Origin: Solimonas_A sp035476855
Lineage (GTDB): Bacteria; Pseudomonadota; Gammaproteobacteria; Nevskiales; Nevskiaceae
Length of the DNA stretch: 30,854 bases
NCBI GenBank assembly: GCA_035476855.1
Contig: DATILC010000374.1
Coordinates: forward strand, 1 to 30,854
Direction of reading: 5' to 3'
A model generated the notes under the pieces. That model ran no database searches, was not told where the DNA came from, and worked only from the letters and a program-made list of their open reading frames with translations. A program made the position numbers and the translations under genes. Positions 6,627 to 13,824 of the stretch are shown in pieces; the first letter of the stretch is position 1; the number at the start of each line of letters is the position of its first letter.

Positions 6627-8084
6627 ATGAGCAAGCCAGTCGCCGCTTTTGTCCCGCGCCTGAACCAGGTGGCGCTGTCGGTGGTCGACCTGCGACTCAC
6701 GGAGCGCTGGTTCCGCGAGGGCCTGGGCTTCCTGCCCGCCGGAGGCAGCCGCTGGGCGATGCGCAGCCCGCTGGCGGCGCGCATCCAGGCGATCCCCAAG
6801 GCCAGGTCCACCTGCTGGTGGCTGGTCGACCGCAATGAGTTCTTCCAGCTCGAGCTGTTCCAGTTCGAGCAGCCGATGGCCCGGCTGATGCCCGCGGACG
6901 CCCGCCCCTGCGACATCGGCTACACGCGCATCGGCGTGTGGGTCGCCGATTTCGACGCGACGCTGCGACAACTGGATGCGCTCGGCACGCACCCGCTGGC
7001 CCCCGTGCTGGGGCCGCGCGGCGATCGACGCGCCTGCGTGCGCAATCCGGACGGCGTCTTCGTCGAACTGATGGAGCGCGATCCGCTGCCGGCAGAGGTT
7101 TCATCGGCACGCCGCGGCTGCGGCGCGGCGCTGCGCTCGGTCACGCTGTCGGTGCCGGACCTGCAGCAGACCGCGGACTTCCTCGAAAGCGGCCTCGGGC
7201 TGCGCGAAACCAGCCTGTCCCTGCATGGTCCCGAGCATGAGGCGCTATGGGGTCTCGCCGGCGCGCAGACACAGAGCCGGATATTCGCCGCCGGCGGCGT
7301 GCTCGTGGAAGCCGTCCAGTACCTCAGTCCCCAGGGCCGGCCGCGGCCCGAGGGCTATCGCATTTCGGACCAGGGCATCCTCAACGTCGCCTTCGGCGCA
7401 CGCAACAAGAAGGACCACACCGAGGTCTACCGCCGCAGCATCGCCGCCGGTGCACGGCCCAATTGCCAGCCCATCCACCTGGGCGGCGCAGGCGTGGTCT
7501 ACGTCAACGATCCGCAGGACTTTTCCTTCGAGATCCTGTGGCTGAAACCCGGACTGCAGGACCGGATGTGGGGCTTCGAGGCGCTGCCCATCGCCCGACG
7601 TCCGTCGCCGGACAGCCATGCGATCGAACAGCGGATCCGCATCGCGGCGGATGTCGACAGCAGCTGGGCGATCGTCTCGGACCATGAGCGCATGGCGTCC
7701 TGGTCCGGATTCGATCGCGTGCAGCTCACGCGCTCCGGCGCGCCGGAGCGCAATGGCTACAACGCCCTGCGACACATGGAAGGCAGCCCCGGGACGCTAC
7801 AGGAGGAAGTGATCGCCTGGAATCCACCCCACAGCTATCGCTACCGCGTGACGCAGGGCTCGCCCTTCGTCTGCCACCAGGGCGAAATCCGACTGCATTC
7901 CGCCGGACCGGTGACCGAGCTGGTCTGGACGATCCGCTTCCGCCCCCGGATTCCCGGTACGGGCGCACTGCTGCGCTGGATACTCGATCGCGCCTTGCGC
8001 AGCGGCCTTCACCAACGACTCAAACCACTGGTCGAGCAGGAAGCGACGACTGCCCATTCCCGTCCCCGCAAGCTTGCCGCCTGA
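6627..8084 (+). CDS. VOC-VOC-SRPBCC three-domain fusion protein
   Basis: The 485-aa protein begins with two vicinal-oxygen-chelate (glyoxalase/dioxygenase) domains: residues about 8-150 (start LNQVALSVVDLRLTERWFRE) and about 165-310 (LRSVTLSVPDLQQTADFLES). The first ends GVFVELMERD and the second FSFEILWLKPG, the positions of the usual metal-ligand Glu. Residues about 330-475 form a START-like SRPBCC domain (AIEQRIRIAADVDSSWAIVSD), which binds hydrophobic ligands. Together they suggest isomerase, cyclase or dioxygenase chemistry on a bulky lipophilic substrate. The start is chosen because the first VOC strand begins within ten residues; no ribosome site is visible. The next gene starts 5 nt after its stop. 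Confidence 0.8.
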   Translation: MSKPVAAFVPRLNQVALSVVDLRLTERWFREGLGFLPAGGSRWAMRSPLAARIQAIPKARSTCWWLVDRNEFFQLELFQFEQPMARLMPADARPCDIGYTRIGVWVADFDATLRQLDALGTHPLAPVLGPRGDRRACVRNPDGVFVELMERDPLPAEVSSARRGCGAALRSVTLSVPDLQQTADFLESGLGLRETSLSLHGPEHEALWGLAGAQTQSRIFAAGGVLVEAVQYLSPQGRPRPEGYRISDQGILNVAFGARNKKDHTEVYRRSIAAGARPNCQPIHLGGAGVVYVNDPQDFSFEILWLKPGLQDRMWGFEALPIARRPSPDSHAIEQRIRIAADVDSSWAIVSDHERMASWSGFDRVQLTRSGAPERNGYNALRHMEGSPGTLQEEVIAWNPPHSYRYRVTQGSPFVCHQGEIRLHSAGPVTELVWTIRFRPRIPGTGALLRWILDRALRSGLHQRLKPLVEQEATTAHSRPRKLAA

Positions 8085-8089
8085 ACGTC

Positions 8090-8935
8090 ATGACGACCAT
8101 TCCTGGAAAAATCTTCTATATCACCGGCGGCACCCGCGGAATTGGCCTGGCGACCGCCAAGGCACTGGCAGCAAACGGAGCGCATGTACTGCTGCTGAGC
8201 CGCGAGCCAGATGCGGCTGCGCTCGCCAAGGTGATCACGGCACGTGCTTCTGCCGAGCAACGCGTCGCGCACGTCTGCCTCGACGTCGCCGATCGCAACG
8301 CCGTCGTCTCCACCATCGCAGGGGCGCGGGCAAAGTTCGGCGCGCCTGACGTGGTCATCCACGGCGCCGGACTCGGCAGCGCGCGCGCGTTCGCCGACAT
8401 GGAGTTCGCCGAGTTCGACCGCGTGATGAAGGTCAACCTCTATGGCACCCGGCACCTTGTCGAAGCGGTCCTGCCGGCGATGCTGCGCAAGGGACAGGGC
8501 AAGATCGTGCTGATCGGCTCGATGGGCGGTTACCTGCCGGTCTACGGCTACACCGCCTACGGAACCTCGAAGTTCGCGGTGGTCGGTTTCGCCCAATGCC
8601 TGCGCTACGAGCTCAAGCCGCGCGGGGTCGACATTGCATGCTTCTGCCCGGGTGAGGTCGAAACACCGGGACTGGCCGACGAGCGCCAGTTCGTGCCGGC
8701 CGCAGCGCGGGCGCTGAAAGGCATCGGCGGAACCATCGCCGCGGAAGACGCCGCGCAGGCGCTGATCCGCGGCATCGAGCGCGACCAGTTCCTCATCGTC
8801 CCCGCGCTACGCGTCCGCATCGTCCACTGGCTGTTCCGGCTGACGCCGCTGCCGCTGTGGAACGCGATCACCGACGCGATCGTCGCCCGCGCGCTGCGCG
8901 CGGAAGCCAGTCGCGGCAGCACGGCTGTCGGCTAG
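8090..8935 (+). CDS. SDR-family NAD(P)-dependent oxidoreductase
   Basis: The 281-aa protein is a classical short-chain dehydrogenase/reductase. The cofactor motif TGGTRGIG starts near residue 12, and HGAG stands in for NNAG near residue 91. The catalytic set is S144, Y157 and K161 (YGTSK). The C-terminal part, with a hydrophobic stretch (RVRIVHWLFRLTPLPLW), resembles 3-ketosphinganine-reductase-like SDRs that act at membranes on long-chain ketones, but this is only a resemblance. It begins 5 nt after the VOC fusion gene and is followed closely by another SDR and a thioesterase. Reversible oxidation of a hydroxyl on a lipid-like substrate is likely. Confidence 0.88.
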   Translation: MTTIPGKIFYITGGTRGIGLATAKALAANGAHVLLLSREPDAAALAKVITARASAEQRVAHVCLDVADRNAVVSTIAGARAKFGAPDVVIHGAGLGSARAFADMEFAEFDRVMKVNLYGTRHLVEAVLPAMLRKGQGKIVLIGSMGGYLPVYGYTAYGTSKFAVVGFAQCLRYELKPRGVDIACFCPGEVETPGLADERQFVPAAARALKGIGGTIAAEDAAQALIRGIERDQFLIVPALRVRIVHWLFRLTPLPLWNAITDAIVARALRAEASRGSTAVG

Positions 8936-8967
8936 TTCCGTCCCTCCATTGGCAGCAAGGAATCCAG

Positions 8968-9810
8968 ATGCAACCCGAACAACGTCCCCATGTGCTGATC
9001 ACCGGCGTCTCCACCGGCATCGGCTTTGACGCCACCCGTTATCTCATCGCACGCGGCTATCACATCTTCGGCAGCGTGCGTAAGCAGGCCGATGCCACGC
9101 GCCTGCAGCAGGAGTTTCCCAGGCACTTCACGCCGCTGCTGTTCGACGTGACCGACACGGCGGCGATCGCGCGCGCGGTCGAGCAGCTGCAGCAGCAGAT
9201 CGGCCATCGCGGGCTCGCCGCCCTGGTCAACAACTCGGGCATCTCGGGAGGCGCGCCGCTGATGCATGTGCCGCTGGACGAGGTGCGCCAGATGTTCGAG
9301 GTCAACGTCTTCGGCCTGCTGCAGGTGACCCAGGCCTTCCTGCCGCTGCTCGGCGCGACCCGGGACCGCAGGCATGCACCGGGGCGGGTGATCAACATCA
9401 GCTCGATCAGCGGTGGCCTGGTCTTCCCCTTCGTTGGTAGCTATGGGGCGAGCAAGCACGCCGTCGAGGCGCTGACCGATGGCCTGCGCCGCGAGCTCGC
9501 GATCTTCGGCATCCAGGTGATCGGCGTCGAGCCCGGTGTCATCCGTACGCCGATGTGGGAAAAGGGCAGCGAGCCGGATACCCGCTTCGCCGATACCGCC
9601 TACGCATCGATGATGGAAAAGCTGCCCGGCATGACCGCCGAGACGGCCCGCAAGGGCGACCCGGTGGAAAAGGTCAGCCGCGCCATCCACCGCGCGATCG
9701 CCGCGCCGCGTCCGAAGACGCGCTATCCGCTGACCTTCCTGTGGCCCCTGTCGCGGGTGCTCGGCGACCGTGTGCTCGATCGCCTGACCAGCTCGGCGAT
9801 GGGCCTGTGA
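8968..9810 (+). CDS. SDR-family oxidoreductase
   Basis: The 280-aa protein is a second classical SDR. It has TGVSTGIG near residue 13 for cofactor binding, NNSGISGG near residue 90, NISSISGG around the catalytic Ser near residue 146, and Y159/K163 in YGASK. The sequence after the active site, GVEPGVIRTPMWEKG, is typical of retinol/steroid-dehydrogenase-like SDRs, as is the late RYPLTFLWPLSR segment. The ATG at 8968 has AAGGAA about 6 nt upstream, 32 nt after the previous SDR. Its stop overlaps the GTG start of the thioesterase gene (GTGA), indicating coupled translation. The substrate is not known. Confidence 0.88.
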   Translation: MQPEQRPHVLITGVSTGIGFDATRYLIARGYHIFGSVRKQADATRLQQEFPRHFTPLLFDVTDTAAIARAVEQLQQQIGHRGLAALVNNSGISGGAPLMHVPLDEVRQMFEVNVFGLLQVTQAFLPLLGATRDRRHAPGRVINISSISGGLVFPFVGSYGASKHAVEALTDGLRRELAIFGIQVIGVEPGVIRTPMWEKGSEPDTRFADTAYASMMEKLPGMTAETARKGDPVEKVSRAIHRAIAAPRPKTRYPLTFLWPLSRVLGDRVLDRLTSSAMGL

Positions 9811-10232
9811 CCGGCCTCGAGCAACTGCAAGGCTGGATGCTGGCGGGACAGAAGTTTCCGATCGGCGAGACGCTGAAGTTCAAGCTGGTCGAAGTGGAGC
9901 ACGGACGCGCGCGCTTCGAGGGGGTCCCGGGCGAGCACGCATACGGTCCCGGCGTCGTCGTTCATGGCGGCTACGCCGCGACCCTGCTTGATGCCGCCTG
10001 CGCCTGCGCCGTGCACTCTAGCCTCGACGCCGGGCAGTCGAACACGACCCTGGAGCTGAAGGTCGCCTATCACCGCGCACTGACTTCGGACAGCGGCCTG
10101 GTGCGTGCCGAAGGCAAGCTGGTCTCCCTCGGCAAGCGCGTCGCCTATGCGGAAGCCCGTCTCATCGATTCGAACGGAACGCTGTGCGCGTCCGCAACCT
10201 CGACGCTGCTGGTGTTGGAACGCAAGAGCTGA
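9807..10232 (+). CDS. PaaI-type hotdog-fold thioesterase
   Basis: The 141-aa protein matches PaaI/4HBT-family acyl-CoA thioesterases (PF03061). GPGVVVHGGYAATLLDAACA contains the family's HGG turn and the acidic residue on the central helix. NTTLELKVAYHRAL is the usual second conserved strand, and the C-terminus pairs as a further strand (CASATSTLLVLE). It would hydrolyse an acyl-CoA and act in the cytoplasm as a dimer or tetramer. I chose the GTG at 9807 because it overlaps the SDR stop by 4 nt and begins where the family begins. A CoA thioester step fits the preceding SDRs in a degradative or recycling pathway. Confidence 0.87.
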   Translation: MTGLEQLQGWMLAGQKFPIGETLKFKLVEVEHGRARFEGVPGEHAYGPGVVVHGGYAATLLDAACACAVHSSLDAGQSNTTLELKVAYHRALTSDSGLVRAEGKLVSLGKRVAYAEARLIDSNGTLCASATSTLLVLERKS

Positions 10233-10308
10233 TTTCTCCCCATGCACGGTCGCGCAAGTCGCCCATCGAAGCCGGACAGGCTTGTGCTTCCGGTCCTCTG
10301 ACAGGGCC

Positions 10309-10327
10309 GCTGAAATCATGTTTCAGC
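10309..10327 (+). other. Short hairpin in the gap after the thioesterase gene
   Basis: GCTGAAA and TTTCAGC form a 7-bp stem with a 5-nt loop. It lies about 75 nt past the thioesterase stop and about 85 nt before the next gene, with no T run. It may be a weak terminator or part of a leader. Nothing else could be identified in 10233-10411. Confidence 0.35.
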
Positions 10328-10411
10328 CCGCGGAAATCCCCCTGATACGTTCGCGGCGTAGCTTGCGGGGCATGGCGAGGGGCATCCCGCGCCGATCACC
10401 GGAGCCCCGTC

Positions 10412-11377
10412 ATGAAAGCCACCTCCCTCGCCGCCCTCGCCCTGGCCCTGTCCCTGTCACTGCAGGCGCAGGCTGCCGACGAGGTCCGGACCGATGAGCT
10501 CAGCCTGGACTACGGCCGCGTGACGGCGCGCTACGCAGGCACCGACGGCAACTGGTTCAACCCGGCGAACTGGAGCAGCGGACGCGTACCGGGCGCCGAG
10601 GACGTCGTGCTGCTGGGCGGCGACGTGCGGGTGGTGATCGATCCGTCGCAGGACAGCCGCCGCATCCCCGGCAAGATCAACCTGCATGCGCTGTGGGTGG
10701 TGGACTCGGCGCAGCTCGAAACCAGGCCCGGCACGCATCTGGTGATCGAGGACGAAGCGATCCGCGGCCGCGGCCGCATCACCTATCGCAGCAGCGCGGT
10801 CGAGGGCGGCAGCCTGTCGGTGTCGCAGGGCCCGGTGGTATGCGTGGCCTGCAGCGGCCTCAAGCTGAACCCGACGTCGCAGAGCAAGCGCATCATCGTG
10901 CTGAAGTCGTCGGTCTCGGCATCCTTCGGCCTCGGCGGCCGCACCCCCGCGAGCACCACAACGAGCAGCACGGGCGAAACCCTCACCCTGAACGGCCCCG
11001 GCACCTACGCGACGCTGACCTCGGAGACCGTCTCGCTGCCGACGCCGGCGCCGGCGCCCGCGTCCGGCCTGAACATCAGCGCGCGCATCGACCGGCTGCC
11101 GAAGAGCCTCGTCGTCGACTTGCATTACGGCTTCACGCCGGTTGCCGGCGACAGCTTCCAGATCATCACGGCCACGCAGAGCCTCGAAGGCGAGTTCCCC
11201 GAGTTTCCGGAAGGTGCGCTGGTTGGTTGCACCGACGACAACATCGGCCTGCACATCAGCTATCGCGGCGGCGATGGCAACGACGTCGTGCTCGACGCGC
11301 GCCGCAAGTCGCCGCTGGTGTGCACGCTCGCACGCATCGGTGAACTGAAGATCCGTGGTGTCGCGATCCTGCAGTAG
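10412..11377 (+). CDS. Secreted beta-rich protein with autotransporter-passenger-like motifs
   Basis: The 321-aa protein begins with a clear Sec signal peptide (MKATSLAALALALSLSLQAQA, cleavage near residue 21-22). NWFNPANWSSGRVPGAEDVVLL resembles the opening strand of secreted beta-helix and autotransporter passenger proteins. The C-terminal part, with GDSFQIITATQSLEGEFPEF and ISYRGGDGNDVVLDA, is the strand pair commonly seen at the end of such repeats. No membrane barrel or anchoring motif follows, so it is likely periplasmic or released. The gene stands alone, with GGAG about 10 nt upstream of the ATG. No enzymatic motif is visible and I assign no function beyond an exported structural protein. 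Confidence 0.7.
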   Translation: MKATSLAALALALSLSLQAQAADEVRTDELSLDYGRVTARYAGTDGNWFNPANWSSGRVPGAEDVVLLGGDVRVVIDPSQDSRRIPGKINLHALWVVDSAQLETRPGTHLVIEDEAIRGRGRITYRSSAVEGGSLSVSQGPVVCVACSGLKLNPTSQSKRIIVLKSSVSASFGLGGRTPASTTTSSTGETLTLNGPGTYATLTSETVSLPTPAPAPASGLNISARIDRLPKSLVVDLHYGFTPVAGDSFQIITATQSLEGEFPEFPEGALVGCTDDNIGLHISYRGGDGNDVVLDARRKSPLVCTLARIGELKIRGVAILQ

Positions 11378-11440
11378 GTGTTGCGTCATCGCTCCAGGCG
11401 GCGCTCAGCAGCCCGATGCAAGGACGGGCGTGGCGCCCCA

Positions 11441-11594
11441 GGGAAGCTCTGATCAAGTTGCCGTTCGCCCTGAGCCTGTCGAAGCCTGTCCTGAGCCTGT
11501 CGAAGGGGGCGAACGGCAACTCGTTGACCGGCGGCGGGGGAAGTCCGCCCGTGCTTCGACAGGCTCAGCACGAACGGACTTTTCAGAGCTTCCC
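11441..11594 (+). repeat. REP-bearing composite repeat, copy 2 (complete)
   Basis: The element is bounded by perfect 12-bp terminal inverted repeats, GGGAAGCTCTGA (11441-11452) and TCAGAGCTTCCC (11583-11594). Inside are two hairpins. The left one pairs GTTGCCGTTCGCCC with GGGCGAACGGCAAC. The right one pairs AGTCCG..GTGC with GCAC..CGGACT. Their loops carry the core GAGCCTGTCGAAG in opposite orientations. In this copy the left core is tandemly duplicated (CCTGAGCCTGTCGAAG twice). It sits between convergent genes, so it may also end transcription. No transposase gene is in the window. Confidence 0.85.
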
Positions 11595-12223
11595 TAGCGT
11601 GAGGCCATCAGCAGCACGCCGGTGATCGCCAGCGCCGCCGGCCAGGTCTGGCGCAGCCTCGTTCCGTCAATCAGGCGCGGATGCAGGGCAAGGCCGCGAC
11701 AGACGCCGCTGGCGATGACGCCGGTGGTGAGCAGCATCGCCGCCGTGTGCACGACGACCGCTGCCAGTGCCAGCAACAGCGAGCCGGACGCGGCGATCGC
11801 GCGCGTTGAACCGTCGGCCAGGCACATCGGCGCCGGCGCCGAGATCAGCATCAGCCCGGCGCCGTGCGCCGAGGCCATCAGGAATGACCACAGCGCGATG
11901 CCGGTATGGCCAGCCTCGCTGCTGAGCGGCCGGTGCTGCCCGGTGCCGCGCAGCAGGCAGTACGCCGCCGCGCCGAGAAGCAAGGCACCGGCCATGAGCT
12001 GGAACAGTCCGAGGTCCATGGTCGCTCCTCGGGCCAGGACGACAGCCACGATCGCGACCGATGCGGCGTGACCGATCGCAATCGGCAGCAGCGCGCGCCG
12101 CACGCCGGCCGCGCTGCGCTCACGCACTCCCCACGCCACCGCGAACATCCAGCCGGTCGTGGGGCTCAGGCCGTGCAGGGCCCCAAGGCCGGCGACCGCC
12201 AGCCAGGGCCACAGGCTGTCCAT
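11594..12223 (-). CDS. Polytopic membrane protein of the DUF899 cassette
   Basis: The 209-aa protein has about six membrane helices. The motifs LGALHGLSPTTGWMFAVAWG at residues 14-33 and MASAHGAGLML near residue 116 place His residues in helices, as in NicO/HupE- or TauE-like exporters. I do not claim membership of those families. The ATG at 12223 lies 3 nt after the DUF899 stop, so it is the last gene of the leftward cassette. Its stop codon TAG is formed at the edge of REP copy 2 (..CGC TAG GGAAGC..), so the original C-terminus may have been longer. Transport of a metal or small solute is possible but unproven. Confidence 0.75.
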   Translation of the reverse strand: MDSLWPWLAVAGLGALHGLSPTTGWMFAVAWGVRERSAAGVRRALLPIAIGHAASVAIVAVVLARGATMDLGLFQLMAGALLLGAAAYCLLRGTGQHRPLSSEAGHTGIALWSFLMASAHGAGLMLISAPAPMCLADGSTRAIAASGSLLLALAAVVVHTAAMLLTTGVIASGVCRGLALHPRLIDGTRLRQTWPAALAITGVLLMASR

Positions 12224-12226
12224 GGC

Positions 12227-13009
12227 TCAGGCCTGACCGCCGCAGCAGGCCGCGCCCACCGGCTTCGCCGGCGCCTGCGCCTCGTAGCGGTCGTGGTGAC
12301 GCACCCAGGCCATGGGATGTGGCAGCTGGTCCTCGTCGCGGCCCCGGGGCGTGAGGTCGATGAAGTCGTAGGCGCCCATCATCAGTTCCACGCCGCGGCC
12401 GTAGGTCGAGTAGGTGTGGAACACCTCGCCCGCATCGTCCTTGCAGAACACGCTGATGCCCGGCGCCTCGTCCTGCGGGAAGTGCTGCATGCCGTAGTTG
12501 TAGTAGACCTCGCCCTTGGCGCGTTCCTCCGGCAGGAACGTCACGCCGAAGTCGCGGTTGAAGTCGCTGCCATGCGAGGACACCCACCTGAACTGCCAGC
12601 CCATGCGCTGGCGGAAGTGTTCGATCTCGGCCAGCGGTGCACGCGAGACCACCAGCAGCGTGATGTCGCGCTGCTGCACATGAGCCTGCGCGCCGTCGAT
12701 GTGGTCCGCCATATAGGAGCAGCTCGGGCAACCCTGCGGCCAGCCCGGCGCGAGCATGAAGTGCTGCACCACCAGCTGGCGACGGCCTTCAAACAGCTTG
12801 GCGAGCGAGCGCCGGCCCTCGTGCGTGTCGAAGACGTAGTCCTTGGCTAGGCGCCGCCAGGGCAGCGCGCGGCGCTCGCGCGCCAGCTGATCGCGCAGGC
12901 GCGTCAGCTCCTTCTCGCGTTGCAGCAGTGTCTTGCGTTCGGCCAGCCACTGGTCGTGCGACACGACGGGATGGTTTGCGAGGGTGGATTCGGAAAGGGC
13001 GATGTTCAT
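12227..13009 (-). CDS. DUF899 thioredoxin-fold protein
   Basis: The 260-aa protein is a clear DUF899 (PF05988) member. It has GWPQGCPSCSYMADHIDG with a CPSC redox-type motif near residue 100, VSRAPLAEIEHFRQRMGW, and SSHGSDFNRDFGV. The fold is thioredoxin-like and the function is uncharacterised, presumably cytoplasmic redox or peroxide-linked work. The C-terminus ends ACCGGQA with an extra Cys pair. The ATG at 13009 has AGGAG 6 nt upstream; a longer reading to 13078 has no such site. It lies between the beta-propeller gene and the membrane protein gene on the same strand, with a 3-nt gap to the latter. Confidence 0.9.
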   Translation of the reverse strand: MNIALSESTLANHPVVSHDQWLAERKTLLQREKELTRLRDQLARERRALPWRRLAKDYVFDTHEGRRSLAKLFEGRRQLVVQHFMLAPGWPQGCPSCSYMADHIDGAQAHVQQRDITLLVVSRAPLAEIEHFRQRMGWQFRWVSSHGSDFNRDFGVTFLPEERAKGEVYYNYGMQHFPQDEAPGISVFCKDDAGEVFHTYSTYGRGVELMMGAYDFIDLTPRGRDEDQLPHPMAWVRHHDRYEAQAPAKPVGAACCGGQA

Positions 13010-13100
13010 GTCGTGCTCCTGGGCTCGGAGAGCCGTTCTCGGGGTGCACAGTCCGGAGCGCGCCGCTGGCAGCGGCACGCGCTTCGCACTGCTGAGGGGA

Positions 13101-13778
13101 TTACTTCGCTTTGCCGGGACGGCGTACGGCGCGGATCTTGCCGCTGGGGCCGCCGCCGCAGTAGAAAAGGCCTGCGCCGTCCGACTCCAGGCCGCTGACG
13201 TTGATGCCGCTCGGCAGCTGCAGGCGCTCCAGCACGGCGCCGCTGTCCGGGTCGATGCGGCGGATGTCGCTCTCGTCGCCCTCCCAGGTGCCGTGCCACA
13301 GTTCGCCGTCGACCCAGGTCACGCCGGTGACGAAGCGGTTGGAATCGATGGTGCGCAGGATGGCGCCGGTCTCGGGATCGATCTGGTGGATCTTGCGCTC
13401 GCGGTACTGGCCCACCCACAGGCTGCCCTCGGCCCAGGCCATGCCCGAGTCAGCGCCGTGGCCAGGTGCGGGGATCGAGGCCAGGATCTCGCCGGTGGCG
13501 GGATCGATCTTGTCGATGCGTGCCTCGGCGATCTGGTAGAGGTGCTTGCCGTCGTAGGCGGTGCCAGCATCGCCGTTGCGCTCCAGCGTGCGTGCGATCT
13601 CGCCGCTCTGCGGATCGATGGCGATCAGACGGGCACCGGTCGCGGCCCAGACGCAACGGCCATCGTGGGTCACGCCGGCGATGCTTTTGGCGCCCTCGTA
13701 AGGGCCGTACTCGCGCACGATCTCGGCGGCGTGTACCGGTGCTTCCGCCTTCTTCCTGTTTGCTGCGCTGCTGCCCAT
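13101..13778 (-). CDS. Beta-propeller protein (SMP-30/Vgb-like)
   Basis: The 225-aa protein is built of repeated blades. The phrase IDP.[ST]G.[IV] recurs four times (IDPQSGEI, IDPATGEI, IDPETGAI, IDPDSGAV) at about 40-50-residue intervals, each preceded by a W.G or Y.I strand. This matches streptogramin-lyase/SMP-30/PQQ-type propellers, or a glutamine-cyclotransferase-like propeller. No signal peptide is seen; the N-terminus is basic (SSAANRKKAEA), so it is probably cytoplasmic. The ATG at 13778 has AAGGAG 7 nt upstream. It lies 46 nt after the HTH regulator gene and 91 nt before the DUF899 gene. The ligand is unknown. Confidence 0.8.
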   Translation of the reverse strand: MGSSAANRKKAEAPVHAAEIVREYGPYEGAKSIAGVTHDGRCVWAATGARLIAIDPQSGEIARTLERNGDAGTAYDGKHLYQIAEARIDKIDPATGEILASIPAPGHGADSGMAWAEGSLWVGQYRERKIHQIDPETGAILRTIDSNRFVTGVTWVDGELWHGTWEGDESDIRRIDPDSGAVLERLQLPSGINVSGLESDGAGLFYCGGGPSGKIRAVRRPGKAK

Positions 13779-13824
13779 GTCTGGCTCCTTGCGTTGCGCC
13801 CGATAGCGGCGCCGTGAGAGCAAT

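Noticed and set aside
10457..11389. Leftward open frame (310 codons) opposite the secreted protein gene
   Set aside because: Composition of a shadow frame; the plus strand has a signal peptide and family-like strand motifs.
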